Source: Kitasatospora sp. MMS16-BH015 (GTDB lineage: Bacteria > Actinomycetota > Actinomycetes > Streptomycetales > Streptomycetaceae). From it: 64,000 nucleotides of DNA. Position 1 is the stretch's first letter. Every line of letters begins with the position of its first letter. Shown here piece by piece: positions 14,654-23,515 of the stretch. Position numbers and translations under genes: made by a program. The stretch covers positions 7,083,001-7,147,000 of the forward strand of contig NZ_CP025394.1 in the NCBI RefSeq assembly GCF_002943525.1. Direction: 5' to 3'. A model generated the notes under the pieces. It was given only the letters and a program-made list of their open reading frames with translations. It was not told the origin of the DNA and ran no database searches.

Positions 14654-16507
14654 ATGGCGGAGCAGACGTACGACGTGGTGGTGGTCGGGGCGGGGATCGC
14701 CGGGTCGTTGCTGGCCGGGCAGTTGGGGGCGCGCGGCTGGCGGGTGCTGGTGCTGGAGGCGGGCACCGGCGGGGGTGACCCGGCGCGTGAGCAGGCCGAG
14801 GCGCTGGCCCGCTACCGGGGCGCCCCGGCGAAGGTGCCGAGCGCCGCGCTGGCCGCCAATCCGGCCGTGCCCTCGCCCGACGTGCCCGAGCTGACCGGCC
14901 TGCCCGACGGCGGGTACCGCGCCGAGGGCTACCTGCGCCAGCAGGGCCCGCAGCCGTACGCGAGCGGCTACCTGCGAGTCAACGGCGGTACCGGGACGGC
15001 CTGGACGGGCCTCACGCCCCGGATGCACCCGGAGGACTTCCGCACCGGCGCCTTCGGCTACGGGCGGGACTGGCCGTTGGACTACCTGGAGTTGGAGCCC
15101 TGGTACCGCGCGGCCGAACGCGAGCTGGGCGTGGCGGCGGACGCCGCCGAGCAGCGGGCCGAGGTCGGCCTGCCGCTGCCCGAGGGCTACGAGTTCCCGC
15201 TGCCCGCAGTGGCCGCCAGCCACCTGGACCAGCTGCTCGCCGAGCGGCTGGACGGAGCCGCCGTCCAGGACCCGTACCTGCAACACCCCACCGGGCTCAA
15301 GGTGGTGGGCACCCCGCACGCCCGCAACACCAAGGCCACCGAGCAGTACGGACCGGCCTGCCAGGGCAGCGCGAGCTGCATCCCGGTCTGCCCGACCCAG
15401 GCCAAGTACACCCCCGCCCGCACCCAGGCCGGCTGGTCGGCCGGGGTGCGGCTGCGCACCCGCGCGGTGGCGACCCGGGTGCTGGTGGATGCCACCGGCC
15501 TGGCCGCCGGGGTGAGTTACCGCGGTTACGACGAGCAGGGCCGCCCGGATCCGACCGAACGGACCGCCCGGGCCGGCCTGGTGGTGCTCGCGGCGCACGC
15601 GATCGAGAACGCCCGGCTGCTGCTCGCCTCCCCGGTGGCCGACGCCAGTGGGCAGCTGGGGCGGAACCTGATGGACCATCCGGTTTTGCTCACCTGGGGA
15701 CTGATGGATCGTCAGGTCGGTCCGTACCGAGGGCCTGGCTCGACCTCCGGGTTCGAGGGGTTCCGGTTCGGTGCGGGCCGGGCCGCCCGGGCGCCGTTCC
15801 GGATCGAGATCGGCAACTGGGGGTGGGGCTGGGCCGCCGGCCCGCCGGGCCTGGAGCTGGACGCGCTGCTGCGCACCGGCGATCCGGCCTTCCCGGACGG
15901 GCGAGGGCTGTTCGGCAAGGCGCTGCGGGAGGCCGTCGGCGACCGGGTGGGGCGGCAGTTCGCCCTGCAGTTCGAGCTGGAGCAGGAGGCCGACCCGGCC
16001 AACCGGGTCACCCTCGACCACCGGCACCCCGACGCCTTCGGGCAGCCCCGGCCGCTGATCGACTACCGGCTCTCCGAGCACGTCAAGCGCGGCATCGCGG
16101 CCGCCAAGGCCGTCTCCGACCAGCTCTTCACCCTGCTCGGCGCCGAGGACCACAGCAGCTACCGCCCCGGCCCGGCCAACCCCGGCTGGTACGAGTACCA
16201 GGGCCGGCCCTACGTCTACCGGGGCGCGGGCCACGCGGGCGGCACCCATGTGATGGGCCGCCACCCCGGGGATTCGGTGGTCGACTCCTTCCAGCGCTGC
16301 TGGAGCCACCCCAACCTCTACGCCGTGGGCTGCGGTTCGATGCCCTCCCTCGGCACCTCCAACCCCACCCTCACCATGGCGGCCCTCGCCCTGCGCACCG
16401 CCGACCGGATCCACGGCGAGCTGACCAGTGCCCGCCGCTCCCTCACCACCAGCCGGTCCGCTGTCACCCGCGAGTCCGGCCCGACCGAGGAGACCGCTGC
16501 CCGATGA
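14654..16507 (+). CDS. GMC-family FAD-dependent oxidoreductase (dehydrogenase large subunit)
   Basis: 617 residues starting MAEQTYDVVVVGAGIAGSLL, with the Rossmann G-x-G-x-x-G for FAD. GSASCIPVCPTQAKY near the middle is the cysteine motif typical of FAD-sorbitol/gluconate dehydrogenase large subunits. GRNLMDHPVLLT, GGTHVMGRHP and the C-terminal GMC signature LYAVGCGSMPSLGTSNPTLT are also present, the last containing the active-site region. GAGGAGG lies directly before the ATG. It probably oxidises a polyol, sugar or steroid-like alcohol. It overlaps the next gene by four bases (ATGA), so the three genes 14045-17322 form an operon. Confidence 0.88.
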   Translation: MAEQTYDVVVVGAGIAGSLLAGQLGARGWRVLVLEAGTGGGDPAREQAEALARYRGAPAKVPSAALAANPAVPSPDVPELTGLPDGGYRAEGYLRQQGPQPYASGYLRVNGGTGTAWTGLTPRMHPEDFRTGAFGYGRDWPLDYLELEPWYRAAERELGVAADAAEQRAEVGLPLPEGYEFPLPAVAASHLDQLLAERLDGAAVQDPYLQHPTGLKVVGTPHARNTKATEQYGPACQGSASCIPVCPTQAKYTPARTQAGWSAGVRLRTRAVATRVLVDATGLAAGVSYRGYDEQGRPDPTERTARAGLVVLAAHAIENARLLLASPVADASGQLGRNLMDHPVLLTWGLMDRQVGPYRGPGSTSGFEGFRFGAGRAARAPFRIEIGNWGWGWAAGPPGLELDALLRTGDPAFPDGRGLFGKALREAVGDRVGRQFALQFELEQEADPANRVTLDHRHPDAFGQPRPLIDYRLSEHVKRGIAAAKAVSDQLFTLLGAEDHSSYRPGPANPGWYEYQGRPYVYRGAGHAGGTHVMGRHPGDSVVDSFQRCWSHPNLYAVGCGSMPSLGTSNPTLTMAALALRTADRIHGELTSARRSLTTSRSAVTRESGPTEETAAR

Positions 16508-17322
16508 ACCCCGACCTGAGCCTGCCGCCCGTCGCCGCGCCCTACCAACTGCCCTTCCACTACGGTGCGCTGCACCAGATCGGCCTGGACTACCTGACCG
16601 ACCCGGGCCCGGCCCGCAAGCTGCTCGCCGAACGCCACCCGGCGCTCACCCTGGCCGAGTTCGACGGGCGGGCCTGCCTCACGCTCAACTACCAGCTCTA
16701 CTTCGCCCAGTACGCGGGCGGCGGCGGGGTCACCCAGGAGATCGAGGTGAGCCTGGTGGCGTACCCGACCGCCCAGGCCGACCGGCTGGCCGGGCTCTCC
16801 TACCGCCAGTACGCCCACGGGCTCGACCAGACCAAGCTGCTCGGCATCGCCCGGCTGCACGTGCTCTGCGACAACCCGATCGCGATCGAGGCCGGCACCA
16901 AGCTCTTCGGCGAGCCCAAGTACCCGGCGGCCTTCGAGGTCACCATGCCTTCGCTCAACGGCCCGGCCGGCGAGACCTGGGCGATCCGCTGCGCCACCCC
17001 GGAGGGCGCTCCGCTGCTCTCCTTCACCGCCGCCCTCGACGGCCTGCCGCACACCCCGGTCAACAGCGCCCCGGTCACCGGCTACGGCACCGACCAGATC
17101 GGCCGGGCGCTGGCCGGGCCGATGAACGTCTACCACCCCTACCGGTACGTGGAGTTGGACGAGGACACCACGGGCCGGGTGGGCCTGTCGGTGCACGACC
17201 CGGCGAGCGAGGTGGGCGCCGACCTGACCGAACTGCTGGGCAGCGCCCCGGCGGTGGCCGCCTGGAGCTACCAGTCGGCGCCGGTCGGAGCCCACAACCA
17301 CCCGTACTACCTAAGGGGTTGA
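16504..17322 (+). CDS. Acetoacetate decarboxylase-like protein, tentative
   Basis: 272 residues, translationally coupled to the GMC oxidoreductase (ATGA overlap). The segment DNPIAIEAGTKLFGEPKYPA resembles the region of the acetoacetate-decarboxylase fold that carries the Schiff-base lysine (G-x-P-K), followed by strands ending in VNSAPVTGYGTDQIG. The overall architecture fits an ADC-like beta-barrel, but similarity is only by eye and catalysis is not assured. Coupling suggests it acts on the product of the dehydrogenase or acts as a binding partner. No signal peptide or membrane segment is visible. Confidence 0.55.
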   Translation: MNPDLSLPPVAAPYQLPFHYGALHQIGLDYLTDPGPARKLLAERHPALTLAEFDGRACLTLNYQLYFAQYAGGGGVTQEIEVSLVAYPTAQADRLAGLSYRQYAHGLDQTKLLGIARLHVLCDNPIAIEAGTKLFGEPKYPAAFEVTMPSLNGPAGETWAIRCATPEGAPLLSFTAALDGLPHTPVNSAPVTGYGTDQIGRALAGPMNVYHPYRYVELDEDTTGRVGLSVHDPASEVGADLTELLGSAPAVAAWSYQSAPVGAHNHPYYLRG

Positions 17323-17325
17323 GCG

Positions 17326-18492
17326 TCAGCTCAGGCGGCGCAGCGCCTGCGGGGTGAGGTCGGCCACCGTCGGGTAGCCGTCCACCGCCATCAGCAGATC
17401 AGCCTCGGCCAGCACCGAGCGGAGCACGTGCACCACGCCGTCCTCGCCGCCCACCGCGAGCCCGTACGCGTACGGGCGGCCGAGGCCGACGGCGCTCGCG
17501 CCCAGCGCCAGCGCCTTGACCAGCTCGGCGCCGCTGCGCACGCCCGAGTCGAACAGCACCGGCAGGCCGTCGGCCGCCTCCACCACGCCGGGCAGCGCCT
17601 CGATGGCGGGCAGGCCGCCGTTGGCCTGCCTGCCGCCGTGGTTGGAGCAGTAGATGCCGTCCACCCCGCCGTCCCGGGCCCGGCGGACGTCCTCCGGGTG
17701 CTGGATCCCCTTGAGCAGCAGGGGGAGTGAGGTGAGCGAGCGCAGCCAGGGCAGGTCGGCCCAGCTGAGCGCGTTCGGGAAGACGGTGGCCCACTCGCGG
17801 ACCACGGCCGCCGGGTCCTCCTCGGGCGTCTTGGCCAACCGGGCCCGGAAGACCGGGTCACTGGTGTAGTTGGCCAGGCACTTGCCGCGCAGCTGCGGGA
17901 AGTTGGCGGTGCTCAGGTCACGCGGGCGCCAGCCCGTCACCCAGGTGTCCAGGGTGACCACCAGCGCCGTGAACCCGGCGGCCTCGGCCCGGCGCACCAG
18001 GCTCTCGGCCAGCTCCCGGTCGCCCGGTGGGTAGAGCTGGAACAGGCCCGGGGCGGTGCCCAGTTCCTTGGCCACCGCCTCCAGCGGATCCGCCGAGAGG
18101 GTGGAGGCGATCATCGGCACCCCGGTCCGGGCCGCCGCCCGGGCGACGGCCAGGTCGCCGTGCCCGTCCGGCGTGCAGATGCCGAGCACCCCGACCGGCG
18201 CCAGCAGCAGCGGCGAGGCCAGCGCCAGCCCGAACAGCTCCACCGAGAGGTCGCGCTGCGCCGCCCCGGCCATCATCCGGGGCACCAGCCCCCAGCGCTC
18301 GAAGGCGGTCACGTTGGCCCGTTGGGTGTGCTCGTCCCCGGCCCCGCCGGCCACGTAGGACCAGACCCCGGGCGGCAGGGCGGCCTCGGCCCGCCGCTCC
18401 AGCTCGGCGAAGGTCATCGGGTGGTCGGGCACCGTCCCGCCCAGGCCGTTCAGGTAGATCTCCAGCTGGTAGTCGCCGAACTGCGGTGCCAC
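17326..18492 (-). CDS. FMN-dependent alpha-hydroxyacid oxidase (lactate 2-monooxygenase-like)
   Basis: 388 residues of a TIM-barrel flavoprotein. GVWSYVAGGAGDEHT near the N-terminus carries the active-site Tyr region, LLLAPVGVLGI and LVVTLDTWVTGWRPRDL the flavin contacts, and YCSNHGGRQANGG the catalytic His and Arg (S-N-H-G-G-R-Q), followed by FDSGVRSGAELVKALALGA and ALGRPY-like LGRPYAYGL for phosphate binding. It most resembles actinobacterial lactate 2-monooxygenases that convert L-lactate to acetate and CO2. The GTG start has GAAGGAGC six bases upstream. It converges on the dehydrogenase operon with only a few bases between stops. Confidence 0.85.
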   Translation of the reverse strand: MAPQFGDYQLEIYLNGLGGTVPDHPMTFAELERRAEAALPPGVWSYVAGGAGDEHTQRANVTAFERWGLVPRMMAGAAQRDLSVELFGLALASPLLLAPVGVLGICTPDGHGDLAVARAAARTGVPMIASTLSADPLEAVAKELGTAPGLFQLYPPGDRELAESLVRRAEAAGFTALVVTLDTWVTGWRPRDLSTANFPQLRGKCLANYTSDPVFRARLAKTPEEDPAAVVREWATVFPNALSWADLPWLRSLTSLPLLLKGIQHPEDVRRARDGGVDGIYCSNHGGRQANGGLPAIEALPGVVEAADGLPVLFDSGVRSGAELVKALALGASAVGLGRPYAYGLAVGGEDGVVHVLRSVLAEADLLMAVDGYPTVADLTPQALRRLS

Positions 18493-18613
18493 GGATGCTC
18501 CTTCTGCGGTGGGCCGGACGGGTGGTTCGGCGCGGACGCGCCCGGGGGTCTGCCGAGGTAGTGAGCAGCGGCCGACCGCCGGGGCGGCCGCACCGCCTTC
18601 GAGAGGATCCCCC

Positions 18614-18871
18614 ATGCGACGCACCACCGCTAGGCTCGCCGCCCCGCTCGGCCTGGCCGCTCTGCTGGCCGTCGTCCTGGCCACCGGGACGGCGGGCCCG
18701 GCCGCCGCCTACCAGGGCCGGGCCGGCACGGCCCAGGCCGCCGAACTGTCCGGGCCGCCGGTGACCACCGAGAAGTGCTGGGAGGGCGGCGGTGGCCCGG
18801 CGGTCGACCGGTTCACCCGGGTCGAGTTCTGCTCCGGCGGCGAGTACGACGGCCGGGTGATCCTGGACTGA
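18614..18871 (+). CDS. Small secreted protein with a cysteine pair
   Basis: 85 residues: a signal peptide MRRTTARLAAPLGLAALLAV ending near GPAAA (about residue 32), then a short mature part with two cysteines (EKCWEGGGGP and VEFCSGG) that may form a disulphide. No known domain. GAGAGGA precedes the ATG. The last five codons and stop are echoed 32 bp downstream. Confidence 0.7.
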   Translation: MRRTTARLAAPLGLAALLAVVLATGTAGPAAAYQGRAGTAQAAELSGPPVTTEKCWEGGGGPAVDRFTRVEFCSGGEYDGRVILD

Positions 18872-18903
18872 CCGGCCAGGCCGGCGGCGTGATCCTCGAC
18901 TGA
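18857..18903 (+). repeat. Echo of the gene end: two copies of a 15-bp unit with stop codon
   Basis: GTGATCCTGGACTGA (18857-18871, encoding VILD and stop) recurs as GTGATCCTCGACTGA at 18889-18903, a period of 32 bp. The single C/G difference is at a third codon position change from Leu to Leu. Confidence 0.8.
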
Positions 18904-18954
18904 TCCGGCCCGGTCGGAGGCGGGGCCGGATCGCCCCCGCCGCCGGGGGCGGGC

Positions 18955-19899
18955 TTAGGCGCCGAAGTTGAGCGCGTAGAGCGGCCGCACCGAGTCCGCC
19001 GTCACGAAGTCCATCGGCACCGTGCCCAGCACCGGCCGGGCCGCGTGGTCGAGGCCGCCGAGGTAGGCGGCCAGCTTCGGGGCGGCGGTGTCGGCCGCCT
19101 GGCGGGGCCAGAGGCCCCAGCCGGAGGAGGAGGTGAAGCTCAGGTAGAGCCGCTGCGGGTCGGTGGCGGCCCGGGCGGCGTCCAGGTGGGCCGAGACCTC
19201 GGGCCACTTGCGGGAGTTGTACTCGAAGACGGTGCCGATGTCGTAGTCGTCCTCGATGTCGGTGTTGCCACCGCCCCACCGCAGGCCAGGCACCCCGCCG
19301 TTGTCGGCGATCACCACGATCCGGCCGCGCACCTCGCCGAGCGCGGGCACGTGCGGCTCGGTCCAGAGCAGCGGCCAGCGGCTCTGGTAGCCCGCGAAGA
19401 CGGCGCCGAAGCTCTGGTCGGATTCGGTGGAGTACTCCTGCTTGACCCGCATCAGCACGGTCTCGCCCGGGTGCTGGGCGAGGAAGGCCTGGCATTGGTT
19501 GAGCACGTCGCCGAAGAAGATGTTCTGGAAGAACTGGCTGTGGTGGATCGCGAAGACCCCGTTGACCAGCCGGCACCGGATGTCCAGGAACCTTACCCCG
19601 GCAGCCAGTTGGTCCGGCACTGAGAGGGTCTGGGTCTGGGTGATCGGGCCGCCGTAGAGCGAGCAAGTGTCGTGGGTGCCGGGCACGGTGAGCCGGGCCA
19701 GCGGGGCGCTGTCCGGCAGGGCGGCCATCCAGTCGGCGCCGGACGGGAGTTGGAGTGCGGGTCGGGTGCCGGCGGCCCGGGCCGCCGGGGCCGCGCCGAG
19801 CACGGCGGCGCCCGCCGCGAGGCCGGCGGCCAGCAGTGCGCGCCGGGAGACCGGCCCCGCCGCGCTTACCGTGCTCCGGTTGGTCTGCTCCGCCCGCAT
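18955..19899 (-). CDS. Secreted phosphatidylinositol-specific phospholipase C-domain protein
   Basis: 314 residues with a Tat-type signal (PVSRRALLAAGLAAGAAVLG) cleaved near ARAAG. The mature protein has the PI-PLC X-domain features: LTVPGTHDTCSLYGG with the first catalytic His, FLDIRCRL, and FAIHHSQFFQ with the second, plus EYSTESDQSF and RGRIVVIADNGGVPG. Bacterial PI-PLCs cleave phosphatidylinositol or glycosyl-PI to diacylglycerol and cyclic inositol phosphate outside the cell. CAGGAG precedes the ATG at 19899. Its neighbour on the same strand encodes another secreted protein, with about 85 bp between. Confidence 0.85.
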   Translation of the reverse strand: MRAEQTNRSTVSAAGPVSRRALLAAGLAAGAAVLGAAPAARAAGTRPALQLPSGADWMAALPDSAPLARLTVPGTHDTCSLYGGPITQTQTLSVPDQLAAGVRFLDIRCRLVNGVFAIHHSQFFQNIFFGDVLNQCQAFLAQHPGETVLMRVKQEYSTESDQSFGAVFAGYQSRWPLLWTEPHVPALGEVRGRIVVIADNGGVPGLRWGGGNTDIEDDYDIGTVFEYNSRKWPEVSAHLDAARAATDPQRLYLSFTSSSGWGLWPRQAADTAAPKLAAYLGGLDHAARPVLGTVPMDFVTADSVRPLYALNFGA

Positions 19900-19983
19900 G
19901 CCGCACTCCTGTCCGTCGGACTGGTGGTCATGTGCATTATCAGGAGTGCGGCCGGGTGGGGATAGACCCCGTGCGGGGGCGGG

Positions 19984-20667
19984 TCAGGAGACCCGGGCGA
20001 GGTAGCCGTTCTCGACCAGCCAGAGCACGTTCAGCCGGTCCGGGCCGCCGGGCAGCAGGGCGGCGTCCAGCTGGTACTGCCAGCCGAAGCCGGGCTGGCC
20101 GAACCACGGGGCGATCGGGCCGGCGTCCACCGTGAAGGGCTTGACCACCTGGTAGTCGTGGTAGTTGCAGAGCTCGGCCGGGGAGCCGTCCAGACTCTGC
20201 GGCGGGATCGAGCGGTTGGCGTAGGGCAGGCCCTCGGGGGCCAGGAAGGCGCCGTACTCGCTGCCGAACCGGTCGATCCGCTGGCCGGGCAGCAGGGTCT
20301 GCTGCAGCTCGACCGGCTTGCCGTCGGGGGTGAGCAGGTAGCCGTTCTGCGGCGGGTACTTCCAGGAGCCGGCCGTGGCGTCGTAGTAGGTGGCCAGGAA
20401 GTCCGGCTGGGAGAGCGCGCCGGTGCGGTGGTAGCCCCAGAGCTCGCGGCCGACCGGGCCCGCGGTGGGCAGCTGCTCCGGGCCGAGCCGCTTGTCGCCC
20501 TGGTAGAACATGGCCGAGCACTGGTCGGCGGGGAGGCCCGCCGTGGCTCGGACGGCGGTGACCTGCGGTCGGGCCAGCGCCGAGGCCGGGGCCGCGCTGG
20601 TCGCCACCGTGCCCACCAGTACCGCCACTGCTGCGCCGACCGCCGCCAAGGTCCGTCGAATCGCCAT
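19984..20667 (-). CDS. Secreted TNT-domain protein (NAD+ glycohydrolase toxin-like)
   Basis: 228 residues: signal peptide MAIRRTLAAVGAAVAVLVGT cleaved near ASALA, a linker with one Cys (DQCSAMFY), then a domain matching the tuberculosis necrotizing toxin fold: WKYPPQNGYLL, LLPGQRIDRFGSEYGAFLAP with the key Arg, IPPQSL, NYHDYQVVKPF and GPIAPWFGQPGFGWQYQL with the catalytic Gln near the end. TNT-domain proteins hydrolyse NAD+; secreted fungal and bacterial members exist. No obvious immunity gene is beside it: the divergent gene at 20907 encodes an unrelated membrane protein. Conserved cysteines suggest an extracellular protein. Confidence 0.82.
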   Translation of the reverse strand: MAIRRTLAAVGAAVAVLVGTVATSAAPASALARPQVTAVRATAGLPADQCSAMFYQGDKRLGPEQLPTAGPVGRELWGYHRTGALSQPDFLATYYDATAGSWKYPPQNGYLLTPDGKPVELQQTLLPGQRIDRFGSEYGAFLAPEGLPYANRSIPPQSLDGSPAELCNYHDYQVVKPFTVDAGPIAPWFGQPGFGWQYQLDAALLPGGPDRLNVLWLVENGYLARVS

Positions 20668-20906
20668 CCGTTGATCCCCTCCCGCCACTGCCGGGCGTGG
20701 TCGCACCGACACCTTCGGTGATCATCCAAGCCGGGCCGGTGTCAACTCGTCAACCGGATCCGGGATTTGGCCTACCAGCCCGGCGTGGCCTGACGCGGCG
20801 TTATCCATTCGATGCACGGAGCTTCCGGGATTCCCCGTGCGGGATGAGGGGCTCCGCTACCGTTTTTCTGGATTCGTCGAGCTTTGCCCACCATTGGAGG
20901 GAAGCC

Positions 20907-21623
20907 ATGAGCGAAGAACCCAACGCGGGGCCGAGACCGGAGGGCGAGCCGCCGTCCGGTCCGGGGGCTCCGGAAGTGCCGGGCTTGGGCGGGCCGAAGA
21001 AGGGTTTCGCTGCGGTCCTCGGTGACATTAGGGAGATCCTGAACAACGTCTACGGAATCGTCACGGTGATCGGCGCGCTCGTCGCCAGCTTCGCCGGCGG
21101 CGCGGCGGTCGGCCATGTGGTCACCCCCACCCCGACCGTCGCGGCCTCCCCGCCGACCTCGCCCGCCCTCAGCCCCACCGTCGCCCCGAGCGTCACCCCC
21201 ACCCCGAGCGTCACTCCCCCCTCGACCCCGCCGCCGAGCCTGCCGGTCACGCCTTCTGGCACGACGGGCGGCCAACTGCTGGGTTCGTACACCGTGAAAC
21301 TCCCTCCGGGTTACAAGGTGCCGCTCGGGGCCTCCCCGCCGAAGCAGAGCGACTTCACGCCGAATTCCGGTGGGGCGCTGTTCAGCAACGGCCACGAGAA
21401 CTTCTCGGGGGGAGACAGCAAGATGCTCCAGGCGACTCCGGGGGCGACTCCCACCTATCAAGGGTGCGCGGCCGACACGGAGTTCATCGGCTCGCAGCCG
21501 ATCTTCGCCGGAGCGGCGTTCTGCTACATCGAGCCGGGGCTGATGCTGGGCATCACGGTCTCCTCGGTGGTCACCACGCCCGCGCCCTTCGAGGTGCTGA
21601 ACGTCACGGTCTGGAGCAACTGA
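20907..21623 (+). CDS. Membrane-anchored protein with Pro/Thr linker, unknown domain
   Basis: 238 residues: a Pro/Gly-rich cytosolic N-terminus, one membrane helix at about 52-73 (VYGIVTVIGALVASFAGGAA), a Pro/Ser/Thr-rich linker of about 50 residues (repeated P-T-P-S-V-T-P), and a C-terminal domain of about 110 residues with two cysteines (YQGCAADTEF and AAFCYIEP). No known family was recognised. GGAGGGAA before the ATG fixes the start. It is divergent from the TNT-domain gene. Confidence 0.7.
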   Translation: MSEEPNAGPRPEGEPPSGPGAPEVPGLGGPKKGFAAVLGDIREILNNVYGIVTVIGALVASFAGGAAVGHVVTPTPTVAASPPTSPALSPTVAPSVTPTPSVTPPSTPPPSLPVTPSGTTGGQLLGSYTVKLPPGYKVPLGASPPKQSDFTPNSGGALFSNGHENFSGGDSKMLQATPGATPTYQGCAADTEFIGSQPIFAGAAFCYIEPGLMLGITVSSVVTTPAPFEVLNVTVWSN

Positions 21624-21630
21624 GGGTGCC

Positions 21631-22533
21631 TCAGGCGTGGGCGGGTGCGAGCTCGGCGACGGTGGCGGCGAAGTCGCGCAGCAGTGGGGTCTCGGTGCCG
21701 GTCCGCCAGACCAGGCCCCAGGTGAGCGGCGGCGCGTCCTCGATCGGCACGTAGGCGACGTCGGGGCGCAGGTAGAACCGGTTCATCTGGGCGCCGACCG
21801 GGAAGGCGCCCTTGCCGGCCGCGACCAGGGCGAGCAGCTCCTGCATCGAGGCCACGGGCGGCCCCTGGGGGATCGGGCGGCCGCTCGGGGTGGTGAGCGG
21901 GGCGCGGGCCCTGGACCAGCGGACGGACAAGGTCGGGATGGTGAGCATGGTGACCTCGGCCATGTCCTCCAGGAAGACCGCCGGGCGGCGGGCGAAAGGG
22001 TGCTTGGCCGAGACGGCGAGCACCCGCCCCTCGGTGACCAGGGCCTCGCTGACGCTCATGTCCGGGGCGTCGAACGGGAAGCTCACGTTGCTCAGCTGGA
22101 TCTCGCCGGTGCGCAGCGGCTCCTGTCCGACTCCGAACGGCACCTCGCGCAGCTCGATCACGCAGCCCGGCCGGGCGGCCTGGAAGGCGTCCGCCGCCGC
22201 GCCGAACAGCTGCCCCCAGAGCGCCCCGACGAACCCGACCCGCAGGGTCCCGTTGATGCCGCGCGCGGTGGCCACGGCGCGCTCGACGGCATCCGCCATC
22301 GCGCGGTGCAGGGGAGCCAGGTCCTCGGCCAGCCGGCTGCCGAGCGGGGTGAGGCCGACGGTGCGGCTGGTGCGCAGGAAGAGCGGGGCGCCGATCCGGC
22401 GCTCGAGCTTCTGCAGGGTCTGGCTGACGTGCGCGCGGGAGACCAGCAGCCGGTCGGCGGTGCGGCCGAAGTGCAGCTCCTCCGCCAGGGTAAGGAAGAC
22501 CTCCAGCTCGTGCCGCTCCAGCCCCGCTGCCAT
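21631..22533 (-). CDS. LysR-family transcriptional regulator
   Basis: About 300 residues from MAAGLERHELEVFLTLAEEL. The N-terminal winged helix-turn-helix is clear (HFGRTADRLLVSRAHVSQTL, QKLERRIGAPLFLRTSRTV), followed by the periplasmic-binding-protein-like effector domain. The ATG at 22533 is preferred because GGAGGA precedes it. It is divergent from the RibD-like reductase gene at 22696 with a 160-bp intergenic region, the classic arrangement for a LysR regulator and its target; that region contains several T-N11-A spaced motifs, but I could not single one out. Confidence 0.85.
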   Translation of the reverse strand: MAAGLERHELEVFLTLAEELHFGRTADRLLVSRAHVSQTLQKLERRIGAPLFLRTSRTVGLTPLGSRLAEDLAPLHRAMADAVERAVATARGINGTLRVGFVGALWGQLFGAAADAFQAARPGCVIELREVPFGVGQEPLRTGEIQLSNVSFPFDAPDMSVSEALVTEGRVLAVSAKHPFARRPAVFLEDMAEVTMLTIPTLSVRWSRARAPLTTPSGRPIPQGPPVASMQELLALVAAGKGAFPVGAQMNRFYLRPDVAYVPIEDAPPLTWGLVWRTGTETPLLRDFAATVAELAPAHA

Positions 22534-22695
22534 GCCGTCCTCCGCTCGTCCAGCCACCGATCGGTCACTCCGTCAGATCGGTGCCCGGCGCACCGTTCAG
22601 TCAGGCTGATCGATTGTTCCAGAGAAGCGCGTTGTTCGAGGTGGCGGGGTGCACGAGGCTGGGCGCAGCCGACCGGAGAGGACAGGGGCAGGTCC

Positions 22696-23247
22696 GTGAA
22701 GAAGCTCACCGCCGGGTTGTTCGTCTCGCTCGACGGGGTGGTGGAAGCTCCGGAGCGCTGGCACTTCCCTTATCTGAACGAGGAGTTGGGCCGCGCGCTG
22801 GGTGCGCAGATCCAGGCGGCCGACACCATGCTGCTCGGCCGCGCCACCTACGAGGAGTTCGCCGCGCACTGGGCGCACCAGGGCAGCGAGGTGCCGTTCG
22901 CGGACCGGATCAACGGCATCCCCAAGTACGTGGTCTCCGGCACCCTGGGGGTCGCCGACTGGCAGAACACCACCCTGCTCGCCGGGCCCGGCCTGGCCGA
23001 GCGGATCGGTGAGCTGAAGCGGCACCCGGGCGGGGACATCTCGGTGACCGGGAGCGTGACGCTGGTCCGCTGGCTGCTGGCGCAGGGCCTGCTCGACGAG
23101 CTCTCGCTGATGGTCCACCCGATCGTGGTCGGCGCCGGCCGCCGCCTCTTCGACGAGGCCGACACCGCGCGCTACCCGCTCGAGCTGGTCGACTTCACCA
23201 CCTTCAGCACCGGAGTCGTCCACCTCACGTACCGCACCACCGCCTGA
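22696..23247 (+). CDS. Dihydrofolate reductase/RibD C-terminal-domain family protein
   Basis: 183 residues beginning VKKLTAGLFVSLDGVVEAPE, the SLDG signature of the bacterial RibD C-terminal/DHFR-like family, with TMLLGRATYEEFAAHW, YVVSGTLG and a glycine-rich nucleotide-binding loop (DISVTGSVTLVRWLL), ending in HPIVVGAGRRLFD. Such proteins bind NADPH; most have unknown substrates. The GTG start follows GGGGCAGG. It is divergent from the LysR regulator and is its likely target. Confidence 0.85.
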   Translation: MKKLTAGLFVSLDGVVEAPERWHFPYLNEELGRALGAQIQAADTMLLGRATYEEFAAHWAHQGSEVPFADRINGIPKYVVSGTLGVADWQNTTLLAGPGLAERIGELKRHPGGDISVTGSVTLVRWLLAQGLLDELSLMVHPIVVGAGRRLFDEADTARYPLELVDFTTFSTGVVHLTYRTTA

Positions 23248-23264
23248 CCCCACCACCGAAGCCA

Positions 23265-23340
23265 GGGCCGGGGCCGGCACCGCAGTCAGACGCCCACGAG
23301 GGGAGGCGTCTGCCGGCGGCGTCGGCCCCGGCCCGTTTCC
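23265..23340 (+). terminator. Nested hairpin terminator
   Basis: GGGCCGGGGCCG (23265-23276) pairs with CGGCCCCGGCCC (23323-23334), and an inner CAGACGCC (23287-23294) pairs with GGCGTCTG (23305-23312). A short T run (GTTTCC) follows, 18 bp after the reductase stop. Confidence 0.7.
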
Positions 23341-23515
23341 GTAGGTCGGGGCACCCGTGCGCTTCCGTACGCCCTGGCGGGTCTTCGTCACACCGCCAAG
23401 CACCGCCAAGACCCCCGTTCCCAGCCTGCCGGGCGCCGGGTATCGTTTGTCATCACTTGAAGACATCGGGCGAAGACATCGCCCGGTGGCACGGAACTGC
23501 CGCGAGGGGTGGACG

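Noticed and set aside
20907..21623. Immunity protein for the TNT-domain protein
   Set aside because: It is a Pro-linker membrane protein with no similarity to the known TNT antitoxin, is divergently transcribed, and the toxin-like protein is secreted.
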